Shown here: piece after piece, positions 12,401 through 24,400 of the stretch
How positions within the stretch are numbered: the first letter of the stretch is position 1
Layout: each line of letters starts with the position of its first letter
The notes under the pieces: generated by a model
What the model saw: only the letters and a program-made list of their open reading frames with translations
Database searches by the model: none
What the model was told of the DNA's origin: nothing
Assembly (NCBI GenBank): GCA_021904315.1
Contig: CM038912.1
Location: 7,217,061 to 7,281,060, forward strand
Length of the DNA: 64,000 nt
Direction: 5' to 3'
Origin: Sphagnum magellanicum
Lineage: Eukaryota; Streptophyta; Sphagnopsida; Sphagnales; Sphagnaceae
Made by a program: the position numbers and the translations under genes

Positions 12401-15400
12401 AGTTTGCTAGATGTGTGTTTGCTTTTTCTGACATATTTCTGCTAGTATCATCATTGCACCAAGTCGTGCAGTGCAGTGCAGCAGTTGCAAAAAACTTTCA
12501 AGCTGAAAATGGGAATGAAGCTTTTACTCTCACATGCTTGTTTGTAGCTTGAATGAGGAGTACGATTGACTTTCCAATTAGCTATATCTCTCTGGAGTGC
12601 TAGCTAGCTGGCCAACATCATTACTGTGTCTTTCCTGTTGTTTCTGGCAATGCAACAAAAACTCAAAACAGTTTGCCTGAAATTTTTGGCAGATTGTTAT
12701 GTACTTATATCTACACCCACCATCAGGAGCTGATGAGGTCAATGGGTAGCCATGGTAGCTTGTGGGGATTATGGTAGTGGGGCGTGTGGGATGTGGGTCT
12801 GAGTTGTTTTATTGTGCTTTGTGTCGCTGTTTCAGGCAAAGCCCATCAGAGTTTGTAATCCCTTTGGCAAAGTACCACAATGCGATTGTCAATTGTCCAG
12901 CTACTGTGGGGATGCGTTTCCGCATGGTTTTTGAAACTGAGGAGTCCACCATCCGAAGGTGAAAATGGGTGAAAATAGTGTTCAGATTTTTTCAGTAACA
13001 AAAAATTCAATAGGCCTCCTTTTATTTACCATTAGTCTGCTGCAGAGCTGATTGTGGGTTCATCATATTCATGCCTTGGGAAAACATAGTAAAAAAGTGT
13101 TACAAGACTTTTTGATGAAAAGAAAGAATCAGTTGATGTGCTTCTGCAAACTGTGTCTGATACTTGCTGTTGTGATTGCAGATACATGGGCACTATCACT
13201 GGGATAGGGGATATTGACCCAATGAGATGGCCAAACTCTCACTGGCGCTCCCTTAAGGTACATACATTGCAGTGCTATATTTGGCAGCTGTAAAGTTGCT
13301 ATCTTTGGCAGGTCTTGGAATTCCCCACAGCACCCATGACCATTTTTGTAATGAGCAGCAGCTGCTTGTCTGATGATCTGCAGGTTGGATGGGATGAGTC
13401 AACTGCCGGTGAAAAACAACGACGGGTTTCTCTCTGGGAAATTGAGCCCTTGACAGCACCATTTCTTTTGTGCCCACCAATTGCACTCAGATCCAAGCGT
13501 CCTCGGGGATTCCAAGGTTAGAGCCTGTCCTGCACAATGCCAAAAATTTTACTGCTGTAGGAGTTTCAGGGTTCTGGGATCTCGGGTGGTGGTGATGGTC
13601 CAGAACTATCTTGGTTGGTAGTCTTTCTTTCATACCTGAATTGTCAGTTCTTGTGTGTATCACTGCTGATGCCATTGGGATTTGCTGCTGCTGTCAGAAG
13701 AGGAGGACCTTGAATTGCTGATGAAGAAACAGTTGTGGTCAGACAGCAATGATGCCCTCAGCAACCTGAACTTCCAGTGTCTAGCCATGGACTCCCCTTG
13801 GATGTGCTTGCAACAACAGCAAAGGCCTGAGCTGACATTACCATCCTCTCACAATGAGAACTATCGGGCTTTGGCTGCTGCAGCTCTACAAGAGATACGC
13901 TCTAGAGACTCCTCCAACAAGCAGCTGCTTGCCCAGGCTCCTATGCAAATGTGGCAACAACAACAACCACCACCACAAGCCCAACAACAACAACATCAAC
14001 AACAACAGCTCAAGCAAGGTATGCATCAAATGGGTGGTGTTGTGCCTGCTGGACCTCTCCTCCAGCTTCCAGGAAGCCAGCCTCAGTCGCCTATGGACTT
14101 AGGAGGAGGGGTTTCCAGCCAGGTGGTCTCACGGTATGGAGAAGCTGACCTTGACATGTCTTCCTCTCCATCCATGTCTCCATCATTTGCCCTGCAAAGC
14201 ATGTTGGGAAGGTTACCAACAAGTGGGCCACTTTGCCCTGGTGGTGACAATGGGACAGGTCACTACTCCAGTATACTGCAATCCAATCAAAATGCATTAC
14301 AGGGATCCAATTTTGTGGCTCGTGATCCTCAGGTATTGTTTTGCAGAGTTTAGCACCCCCTTCTAATTTTATCATATGGGTTGAACTTTCTTTGAGGAAA
14401 AAGGGGCTATGTAAACTTTTTGGGCTTGATCTGAAATGCTGGATGTTCAGAGAGGCAACGGTTGATCTGAAACTTTTGGGAATTCTAGGTGTCTTCACCA
14501 TGGGTTTCAACACTACAAAGTCCGACCCAATCTGATACCCAACCAGTAGTGACCTCAAGGCTTGGTCGAATGGACAATTCAGCTAGTTCGGGAGTTCCAG
14601 GTGCATTTGGTGAACCTGGTCTGCACCGTGGTCTTGCTGGACTACCACCAGCAGCATTTGGGTACAGAGATATTGGACATGATCATCCTGATCAGCAGCA
14701 TCCTGGAGATCGCAGCCATCTCCTCTTTGGGGTTTCTATCGACCAACCGCTGGTTGGTTCCACTGTCACTGCGTCCCTTGAATCTCGATCTTTTGGGAAA
14801 TGCAAAGATCCCCAGAATGGTTTTTCCAGCAGCACCATGATTCCAGGAGGTCCATTCTGTGCTCTTGATGCACCAGAGCTTTCTGGATTGCATTCTGGGA
14901 TTCCTGGCAGTGCTACTACCCTTGATGAGGATGTCCTAAATTTCCAGCGCAACTCAACTTGGGGTCAAGCAGCACCACCACCCTCCATGCGCACTTTCAC
15001 TAAGGTGTGAACAAGTCTCATGAGCAGCTGTGCAAACTAACTACACTGGAAAAAAAAGTGCAGCACCATCAGTTCACACAGTTTGCTGATGTGTTTGTGG
15101 CTGGCTCACTGTTTCCCAGGTGCACAAGCTTGGAATGCCGGGTAGGTCCTTGGATGTCAGGAATTTCCACAACTATTCTGAGCTACGACGTGAGCTAGCT
15201 CACATGTTCAAGCTGGAAGGCCTACTCGAAGACCCTCGATCAGGCTGGCAGCTTGTGTTCGTGGACAATGAGAAGGATACTCTTCTTGTTGGTGATGATC
15301 CATGGGAGTATGTCCTCTCTTCTCTCTGTTTGAGTTGTGATGTGTACCCAACAGATACCCAACAGATTTGGGTTACCAAAGTTATGAGTTTATGGTTAGC

Positions 15401-15799
15401 GGATTTTTGTTCTAGCTGAGACAGTTGAGGTCATAAGTCTTCAGATTGGGAATTTGGGTTTCAGGGACTGAGGTGTAAAAAGTGAATCTGCTGCTGTTGG
15501 GTTTCGGGTTTAGGGTTAGGTTTAGGAGGAACTGTAATTTGCAAGGGGTTGTTCTTTTTGCTGCAAAAAAGTTACTGATTTTGTGGGCAAATGTGAAAAA
15601 TTGCAGGGAGTTTGTGACCTGTGTGCGGTCAATCAAAATTCTGTCACCTTCGGAAGTGACACAGATTAGCCAGGAGCAGTTGGAAATACTCAACACTGGA
15701 ATCCCTGTTCAACAACGGCCAGCTAGTAGCAATTCTGAGGATGCCTGCACACAAACTTCCCCATCAAACCTTGCAAGTGGTGGCTCTCTGGATCACTGA
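9471..15799 (+). CDS. Auxin response factor, class A (ARF6/ARF8 type)
   Basis: This is a nuclear transcription factor that binds auxin response elements (TGTC-type) and activates auxin-responsive genes; Aux/IAA proteins repress it. Coding exons: 9471-9540, 10099-10211, 10502-10600, 10973-11032, 11196-11390, 11572-11656, 11834-11924, 12202-12366, 12836-12958, 13182-13257, 13384-13516, 13698-14332, 14489-15004, 15120-15307, 15607-15799. All introns are GT-AG and the phases join to 913 codons. The protein opens with the family's [14 protein letters not shown]. It then has a B3 DNA-binding domain ([33 protein letters not shown]), the ARF ancillary region ([22 protein letters not shown]) and a Gln-rich middle region ([12 protein letters not shown], an activator hallmark). 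It ends in a PB1 domain with RTFTKVHK and the acidic [17 protein letters not shown] patch. Length matches ARF6 (about 930 aa). Met5 (9483, MRLAG) aligns with the usual family start and is an alternative initiation codon. A miR167-type site lies in exon 14. Confidence 0.93.
10442..10476. repeat. (GAGCT)n microsatellite in ARF intron 2
   Basis: About seven tandem copies of gagct lie just upstream of the exon 3 acceptor at 10500-10501. A GAT trinucleotide run lies in the next intron at about 10646-10668. Confidence 0.85.
15236..15256 (+). promoter_or_regulatory. miR167 target site in ARF exon 14
   Basis: The coding stretch containing 'atcaggctggcagcttgt' sits at the start of the PB1 domain, over codons for RSGWQLV. 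It pairs with 17 of 21 positions of the widely conserved plant miR167. The mismatches are at the ends plus one central G:U-type position. The same position and near-identical sequence are the known miR167 site in seed-plant ARF6 and ARF8. This supports both the orthology call and post-transcriptional control of this gene. Cleavage itself is inferred. Confidence 0.85.
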
Positions 15800-16800
15800 G
15801 GCCAAAAAGCTTTCCTGCTGCAAAAGCATGATGATGAGGTGAGGAAGAGAATGAGGATGGTTGTGGATTTACGATGACTTAATAGAGGTCAAAAACCATT
15901 TTTGACTGTTGCCATAAAACCAAAGGGACAAGCATTTCCATTTTTATTTTTTTCCCATAGCCATGATATCACAGAGAGATTCTGTGATATGGACTACAGT
16001 CTATTGCTTTTGTGCAGCAGCAGCAGCAGCAGGAGCCAGTGCCCCTTATTGGGAGCCCCGATCTTGGTGATAATTTTGAGTTTGAAACATTTAGGAGTTG
16101 GCAGAGAGAAAAGAAACTCGCAGGGAGGAAAAGAAAAATGGTTGAAGCAGAAGCATCTGCAGTTTGCAAGGAGGATCTCTGCCCTCTTTGGGTAGCAAAA
16201 GATCTTTGACTCACAGCCAGCTCAGGGGAGAGGAATCAAGTCCCCCGGAATAAAATAGGTGACAAAAAAACTTTTCCACAAGAGAGATGGAAGAAAAGTG
16301 AATCACATGTTCTCATACTTCGATGAGAGCTAGATTTTATGCATTTGGGTGGGCTTGACTTTGTGACGATTTGTAATTTTTTTTAGCTTGAGGGGTCCAG
16401 GCTGCAAGATTTCTCCAGACACTTTTTAAAAAGAAAACTGTTATTGTTGAGTTAAGTACCCAACAACCCGAACTACCACTGCCTTCACCCAGCTTGGTGG
16501 TGGTGGTGATGGTGGTGCATTTGCGTAGGGATGGAGTTGCTGAGCTCCCAGAACAAAACCGTGCCCTACCCAAGTGTTGATTGATTACAATTTCAGTGTT
16601 TTTGACTTGGACTTCACTTACTCCTGAGAATGTAGACTGAATGAATGTGAGCTGATTTTGTTTCTAGAGGGATAATTGGAGTTTCTAGAGGGATTTTTTT
16701 TTTCTTGACAGATATTGGAGTCCTTCAATGTTGCCATCCTTTGTTGTGTCACAAGGCTTGTGTGAACTATGAGTTGGAGCGATGTTCTTTCTTGAGAGTG
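15800..16800 (+). other. Probable 3' UTR and downstream flank of the ARF gene
   Basis: The kilobase after the ARF stop has a CAG run (about 16015-16032) and a GGTGGTGGT run (about 16496-16515). Its base composition is closer to exons than to the spacer. Short open frames on both strands have no motif. No clear polyadenylation point could be assigned. Confidence 0.45.
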
Positions 16801-17934
16801 CAAAAGATCATGATGCTCGTCATGTTGGTGTGCTTTGTCATTGATGAAGAAGAGTTACAACCCATTTGAAAGGCAAATGTAATATTATCACGTTCATACT
16901 ATAATGACACAAAATGTTAGTAATCTTATATATTAAAGCAAACATGGTGTTTATCTGTGTGGGCAGTGCCTGGAAATTTTTTTTTATACAATTTGGGTAT
17001 TTAGGTTTAGGGTTCTCTTTAAGTTTTCTTTTTATGGAGATTTCTTATATAATCACCATATTAGCTTCAAGTTGTTGTGGAAAAATCTTTTTGCAATTTC
17101 TTAATTAATTTGTTGTTAAGGTTGGTTTTAGTGCTATTATTATGATTATATAAGAACTAAGATGAATTAAGGTATTTTCATTTTTTGAAATTTGATTCAA
17201 CCTTGCAAAACTTTATTCATAGACACCGGAGATTAGGAAAATGTACAAAGAGATAAGAAAAAGGAAAAGGGAGAATTTACAGGACGTCAAGTTAGCTCAA
17301 ACTAGATATCAAAATTTATTGATATCAAAAATCGATCATTTGTAAGGTTGGTTAGATTTTTCCAATATAAAAAATAAGGAACAACTTGCACACAAATTAC
17401 GAAGGAGAAAATGTTTTTAAAGCAGCCATTAAAAAAATAAAATAAAATTTTAAAGAAGTGAGAAATAATTTGGCAAGGTCACATACTAAGCACCTGATGA
17501 TGGATGGTCGAAAAGAATAGGAAATAACTAAACTTGGATGTGAGAAACATGTTTGCAGCAGCGTCACATACTGAGCACTGATGTATGAGGGGTGGGCAAA
17601 TGTGAATGGGGTACCCACCCAAATTCCCCCAAGAATGGGCCACTTTTGAGGTCTTCCCACCCAAAGTGCCAGACCTAGTTCTGTTCACACTCTACAGAGC
17701 TCCCCAAACCCTAGAACCCAAACGAGGTCTTATGGATTGTGGTAAAAAAAAAAAACCACAACCCCTTATGACACTTAGATTTGGGAACCTCAAATTGGGA
17801 CATGGAGTGTAAGGCCAGGTGTCGGTCATACGGAGGTCGGAGTCTGGACTCTTGACATCTGGAACAGATCTGTGTATAGGGTAAGAAGCATCGTGTTTGG
17901 GATGTGGATTTGGGGACATGGAAGACGACCTGGA
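16801..17934. other. Spacer between ARF and ICDH genes
   Basis: This is AT-rich DNA with no supported gene. A short direct repeat is visible: 'cacatactaagcacctgatg' near 17480 and 'cacatactgagcactgatg' near 17566. The right part (17600-17930) becomes more exon-like and may include the ICDH promoter. Confidence 0.45.
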
Positions 17935-18404
17935 AGGGAAGCAGGACGACGAGGATGCTGAGCTCCTCGTGCCTTGCGGCCAACAACGAGAACACAATTG
18001 CAGGGAAAGATTGTGCGATTTGTTGTTCATTGAGATCCTCGGGAGAAGATTGCAGATTTGTCTTGAGAAGAGTTAGCAATTTTTTTTTTATAATATTTTT
18101 TTTTATTTTTTTTGCAGAGGAGAGAGTGCGCATTTGTCGCGTGAAGGACGGGAAGGAAGCAGGACAATGGTGCTGCGCGCATTTGCGGGCAAAAACTCAA
18201 GCACAATTGATAGAAAACAGGTGAGATTTTCTTGGGACAAGGATTGCGGATTTTTCTTGAGAATATTGATCAAATTTTCTTTAGGTATTGAATCTTTTTT
18301 CTTTTTTGCAGAGGAGAGTGCTGCGGCCGTAGTAGAGTGCTCCTTTGTCGCGAGAAGATTGCGTAATTGTTGCCTGAACTGGCAGTAGATCTTCCGCGCT
18401 AGTC
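17935..18404 (+). promoter_or_regulatory. 5' leader of NADP-ICDH with a probable leader intron
   Basis: A strong donor (cag|gtgaga at 18221) and a pyrimidine-rich acceptor (ttttttgcag ending 18311) define a likely 91 nt untranslated intron. A second near-identical acceptor context (ttttttgcag ending 18117, followed by 'aggagag') lies one module upstream. The leader is made of repeated modules: a GC-rich exon-like piece, then an intron-like piece with 'gattgc', 'cttgagaa' and a T-rich tract. The upstream module lacks the GT donor at the corresponding position. Transcript evidence is needed to fix the start site. Confidence 0.5.
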
Positions 18405-21400
18405 ATGCTCACGCGTCTCCGGGCCGCCGGACAGTTTTCCATCTCCGTTTCCAGCTTAGCTTCGGGGCAGCCGGTTGTTGCCAAAGGCTCTTCTGTGTCT
18501 GCAGTTGTTGCATCCAGATCTTCGCTCGGAGCTTCTTCTCCTTTGGCGTCTTCTAGGAAGTCGTCTTCATCTTCTTTCTCCTCCGCATTATCGTCTTCTT
18601 GTGGAAATCGAGGAGGAGGAACAAGGTCTTCTTTTTCTTCTTCTCGTTCTTTGTCATGTGCAACTGCTGCGGTGTCGACTCGTGATCTGGAATGGCGATT
18701 GCGGTTGCCGAGGTCATCTGAATTTCACGCCTCCTCGTATGCACGATATACTGCTGCTGCTGCTGCTGTAATGGAGTTCGAGAAAATCAAGGTGGAGAAT
18801 CCCGTCGTGGAGATGGACGGTACGTTCCAAACCCTTCCCTATCAATGATGATCAACAGGACTGCAAGCAACAGTGCAAAAAAAGAGCTTTAGCTGCAGTC
18901 TTACGCCTCCATTCTTGGCACATAAGAGTTCAGCAGGATTTCGTGAAACATACAGAGTTTGGTCCCCCACTCTTTGGTGCAGGAGCCATCCGCGTTTTCC
19001 AATAGCATTTTTCAAAGGTGTCAGTTTTGTGGCTTGAAAGTTCTGTGTATCCGAAGGTTGGTTCTGGTGTCCAAATTGTGTTTGCAATTGGGTGCAGGAG
19101 ATGAGATGGCAAGGATCATATGGCACATGATCAAGGAAAAGGTACAACGTTTCTCCAACAAAATGATATTCTAGTGTAAGAAGAAGATGATTTTTGCAGC
19201 TTTTTTCATGTATAGGTTTTTTAGGGTTTGCAGTTTGTAGAACATTCTCCAGTTTGCAGCAGCCATGTGTGGTCAGCAAAAGTGGATCCAGAAGAGTCAC
19301 TTATGTCTGTGATTCTTTTTCAATACACTTTTTTCTATTTTGGGAATGTTGATTGTTCTGTCTCTGTTATATGTGGCTGAGGTCATAGGCCACCCCAGTG
19401 TTAGCCTGTCAATTGCATTTGTGTCTCCAGAAATATAATTGTCATGCACTACATCTGAGCTGATCCCTGGAAACACACAAGGGATGTTTGTGATCTGAAA
19501 CTGTGCTACCTGGGTGGATTCACAGCTTATTTTTCCATTCGTGGAGCTGGATATCAAGTACTATGATCTTGGAATTCTAAACCGCGATGCCACCAATGAT
19601 AGAGTAACGATTGAAGCTGGCCTAGCCAACATCAAGTATGTCGAAAATAGTGTCTCTAAACAATTTGTGTGAATCTGTCCATTTGTTGACTCTGCTGAAG
19701 TTAAAATCTAAAGCTGAACTGTTGTGTGAATGAGGTGGAATGTGTGTTGATCAAGGTCAAAACCCAGCTAAAAAGTAAGATGCCATTTTCTTTGGGTCTA
19801 GGTTGACTATGTCAGTTGTTGTCTAAGCCATGATGCTCCCACTTCCTGTTGCTGTTTGCATTGCCAGTGAACAAAGAACAATCCCCAGGTCTGCAAGGAA
19901 ATGAAAACACAAGGGAAGTACACAGGTAGGTTGTGCAGGATTGGTAAAGGTCTTCTGGTATGGAGATACAAAGCCAAACAGTTGGAAGTAAAAAAAATGA
20001 CAATTAGGGTTGAATTGATTTGGTTGAACACTTGTAAGGAATGCAGGTACAATGTGGCAGTGAAATGTGCAACCATTACTCCAGGTTTGTCACCAATCCC
20101 AAGTTTGTTCTCTAATTGTGAAGAGTTTGTCTGAATTGGTGCTATAAAAGGTTGTTATGGTCAAGACCACTGTGGTTGTTGGTCTGATCTCTCATGGAAT
20201 TATGATCAGTAAGCAAATGAATTTAGTGCAACATTTGGACATGGCTACACACAATAGGGCCCTATGCTTAAGAAGGCACAACAGTTAGAATGGAAACCCA
20301 CTTTCAAGGAGGTGCATCTTTATGAGGAACTGCACATGGCTATCTTTCAGTTGTGAGGAGTGAGGCTCTGAAGTGTGAATTGTGGTGTTTAGATGAGACT
20401 CGTGTCAAGGAATTTGGACTGAAACAAATGTGGAAAAGTCCAAACGGAACCATTCGGAATATTCTTAATGGTAAGCTTGGTGGGGTAGTCCTTTTGCAAT
20501 TCTTATTCCTGTTCTTGTTCCTTACAGATTCTAATCGTGTAAATTCATTTTGACTCTTGGTGACCTTGACCTGCACTTAGGTCTAACCCTGTGCACAAAA
20601 ACATATGGTTCATATTGGAATTTAGGTTTACTAGAGTTATCCACCAATTTGAAAGGAATGCTTGCTATCAGAAGATGTCATTGTTTATTGTCAAAGAGTC
20701 TAGTCCTATCTTTGTTCACTCAAATTCTGATTTGCTACTCATGCTGATGATTTGGGTTTACTGAAACCAAGGGCTCTGAGAAATGCATCTCATAGGGAAA
20801 ACCAGAACTTTGGATCTTCTGACATTTGGAGATTTTTGCAGGAACTGTGTTTCGTGAGCCTATTTTGTGTAGAAATCTTCCCCGTCTTGTTGCTGGTATG
20901 TTATCATTCTCTGATAAGCCAAGGTGCCAATCCATGTCCAAAATCATTGACTATAATGTGAACACCTGTAGGGGTATCAATCTTTGAACCGAATCCCAGA
21001 TGTGGACACATCACATGTAGAATACCAGAAAGTCTTCGAAATCTTATTTGAAAAAACCAGTTGTGTTGTCTGGTTTGAAGGGTGAGGCTGAAGGCTACAT
21101 TACAGTCTCTAATTCACAAAGTACCTTGCAAGGGGATGAACCTCCCACCTTTCATGAAGCCTGAGATGACCTGATCTTTGTACAGGCATAGAACCTAACT
21201 TAGCACAGACATGAGTTTGTGGTCTCAATGGAACAGCAATTTCATTGCGGCATACATGTTCTTGGGAAGCCAAGGATGCACTCTATGAGCAGATCATTAA
21301 CTAATAGTTGTAAATGTGAGTTCCTTCCTCTTAGGCAAAAAACAAATGAAACCTGTGAGGATTTCAGTCTGCTAATGCTCGGGAGGCAACTGAATGCTTT

Positions 21401-24400
21401 AGTTGCTTCTTTCTTGAAAGTGATATTGCAAGAGTCAATATCTAGAGGGACACTCATGCTTTCTTTTGTTTATGGTCCATGTGATTAGAGATTGAGGTTC
21501 TCTATGGATTGTGAATGGGGTAGGCTGGACACAGCCCATTTGCATCGGCAGGCATGCATTTGGTGACCAGTATAAGGCCACGGATGCTGTTTTCAAAGAA
21601 CCTGGCACATTGAAGATGGTATTTGGTGCGCTATCAAGGCCTTGTTCTCACCATTTGCTGGTTTATGAGTTAAAGTTCATTATTGTCTGTTCATGTTCAA
21701 ATCCCAACTTGCCAGGATGAGCAAAAAGTCTACCAGGCCCTGCTTGTTATTCTGTAAATGAGTTCATATGAAGATCTGGACCATGTGTAATGAAAAATTC
21801 TTCACACTGGCTGAGGTCTCTTTTGAATCCACAGGTCCTTTACTTGTTTATCATGAAATGACTCTTCTATGGACAAAGTGGGCTTTGAGTATGTAGATCT
21901 TTTCCTATGGACAAACCTTAGACCCTCCTTTGTAGTTTTCTATTTGGAAACTCACACTGCTAGCTTTCAGAAACATGGGATTTGACAACTTTGACATTCC
22001 AGTTTAGAGGTTTGTGACATTGAAAATAGGTTAGAGGAAGCTTCAAGCCTCTAGGCCAAGGTAAGGCACGTCAAACAATTGGATTCGACACTGGATGGTA
22101 TGCAAAGCCCACCCAGTCCAGCCAGTAGGGCAGCACAAGAACCAGGAGGGGTGGGCATTATCATCATCCATACAGAATGCAGCAGTTGTGGTAGCTGCTG
22201 AGTATGGAAGAGGGCACAATCTGCTGTTGGACTGTGCTGAGTGCTCTAGCTGGGTCCAGCAGTACCAGCCCATGCTGCAGTGGATTAACTTGCAGATGAA
22301 GACAGCATCTGTGTCCCTTTTGGTGTCATGTGCAAGGGAATAATAGTACTGTATTATTCCCTTGTACTGGGATAATGTCCATTAACACATTATGGGTGCA
22401 GTTCCTGACAGAGGAGGAGAACCCCAGGAGTTTGAGGTTTATCATTTTGATGGTGCGGGAGGAGTGGGTCTCTCCATGTACAACACTGATGAGGTTTGTA
22501 ATTAGTTCTTATATCACCTTGAGAGGTGGAAATTTGCACCCTTGTGCACCTTGACTTTGACTAGTGTATAGCCAAATTCATACATAGGACTTGGGTTGGA
22601 TTGACATGCATTAAGGTGACATTCAAGGCACACTAATGTCATGGGGATTCCTTGCCTCAGTAGATTCAGATATCTAGTTTCATACAATTGATTGTGACAA
22701 AATTCGTGGGGCATATTGTGGTTCATTGGGGAAGCGCCTCTCTCTGTCACGATGGCCAATGGAATGTGGAATGTGGACTAGTGATAGAGACTTTGACACT
22801 GTATTTTGTCTAGGTAGCTCAGCAATACAAGGTCTCTTAACAATTGACAGAGATTTTTCAGTCCACCATTCTGATTGCAGTCTATCCGAGGCTTTGCGGA
22901 ATCATCAATGAACATGGCGTACCAAAAGAAATGGCCTTTGTACTTGAGCACAAAAAACACGATTCTAAAGAAATATGATGGCAGGTTGCACTCTATCACT
23001 GCTTGAATCAGGGTAAACAGGAACTTATTTCATGTATACATGTTCCACCTCTGTTCATTATTTTTATGCTGTCCCAGAGGGATCTGCTTGGAGATATGAT
23101 GTGTAGCATCTTGACAGTTATTTGACTTTTGTTGCTTGTAAGTGGCAGCCTGAAGTTAAGGTTGTGATTTGGGAATGCTGATTCATTTTTCCATATAACT
23201 CCTTGGCACACCAAGGCTGTCATTTTACCATCTAAGATAAATCAGTTGGACATCAGGTTTCCTTAATCTGTGGCCATGTGATGTTCCAGGTTTAACATCA
23301 AGTTTACAGAGTATAATTGATGCTATTATGGGGTGGTAAATTTGGACAGGTTCAAGGACATTTTCCAGGAGGTTTATGAGCAGGAAGGGTGGGAATCAAA
23401 GTTCAAGGAAGCTGGAATCTGGTAGGTGAAACTTATGAGGAAAGAAGGAAGTTTTCATTAGCTTCTCCATACCCTGGTGATTTGTCTTGAGATATAAATG
23501 GTGGGATTATCACTGGGACCCGTATGTATATAGCAATTTGTCTTGCCCAACTATGGATCTCTTGTTGTTTTGGGTACCTCTGGTCTGCAAAAAGTAGTTA
23601 CCCCTAAAGGAAGATGCTGATACCTTTAGTACTATCAAAACAAAGGTGATAAATATGCTACATTGGGATGGGTGGCCATTCCTGATAGGTATGAGCACCG
23701 CCTTATTGATGATATGGTGGCATATGCACTAAAGAGTCAAGGAGGGTATGTGTGGGCGTGTAAGAATTATGATGGTGATGTCCAAAGCGATATGATTGCG
23801 CAAGGTACTACTCTTTACCACTTTGAAATTCAAGGACAAATCAGAAGTAAAAGTCACAACCGGTTCACAGTTGGCAATTCGGCCTCTGTGTAAAGCATTG
23901 GATTTTGACTTGCTGATTCATTGTAAAGGCAGGCAAAATACAAACGTCATTCCTATTGTCCCAAACCAGTTGTCTGCCTTAACACATTAGTGTGAAAGAC
24001 CTTGGAACACATTGTTCTTCAGCACAGTTCTGCTTTTCTTACTTTCTCAGAGTTCCTTTGAGCAATCTCAATGTCCTCAGTTGTGTGTGAGAGTTATCTT
24101 GTTACTTGACAGACAGTGCATCTAGCAGCTAATGCTTTTTCTCTAATTGCTAGCAACTTGAAAATGTTCACTGAGCAATGTTCATCTTGATTCTATGCAG
24201 GATTTGGATCTCTTGGCCTCATGACTTCTGTATTGGTGAGACAATGATAATCCTTCCCAAACCCAAAATGATAATATCCTGATCACCATGAAGATCCTCT
24301 TACTGGTCATTGGAACTGAAAGCCTTGTTATGCATCTACAAGCATGCAGCTGCCTACTTGATGTTGTGCATAGCTTCTTCATGTTATTGAGGGCATAGCA

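Noticed and set aside
14091-14558. 155-codon minus-strand ORF across ARF exons 12-13
   Set aside because: It is a shadow of the real ARF coding sequence, which is supported by splice phase and family conservation on the + strand.
18842-19300. 152-codon minus-strand ORF over ICDH intron 1 and exon 2
   Set aside because: It lies across a confirmed + strand exon and intron and has no motif. It is treated as a chance frame.
22095-22343. 82-codon ORF within ICDH intron 7
   Set aside because: It is inside a phase-consistent GT-AG intron between well conserved exons, and no ICDH or other domain is visible in it.
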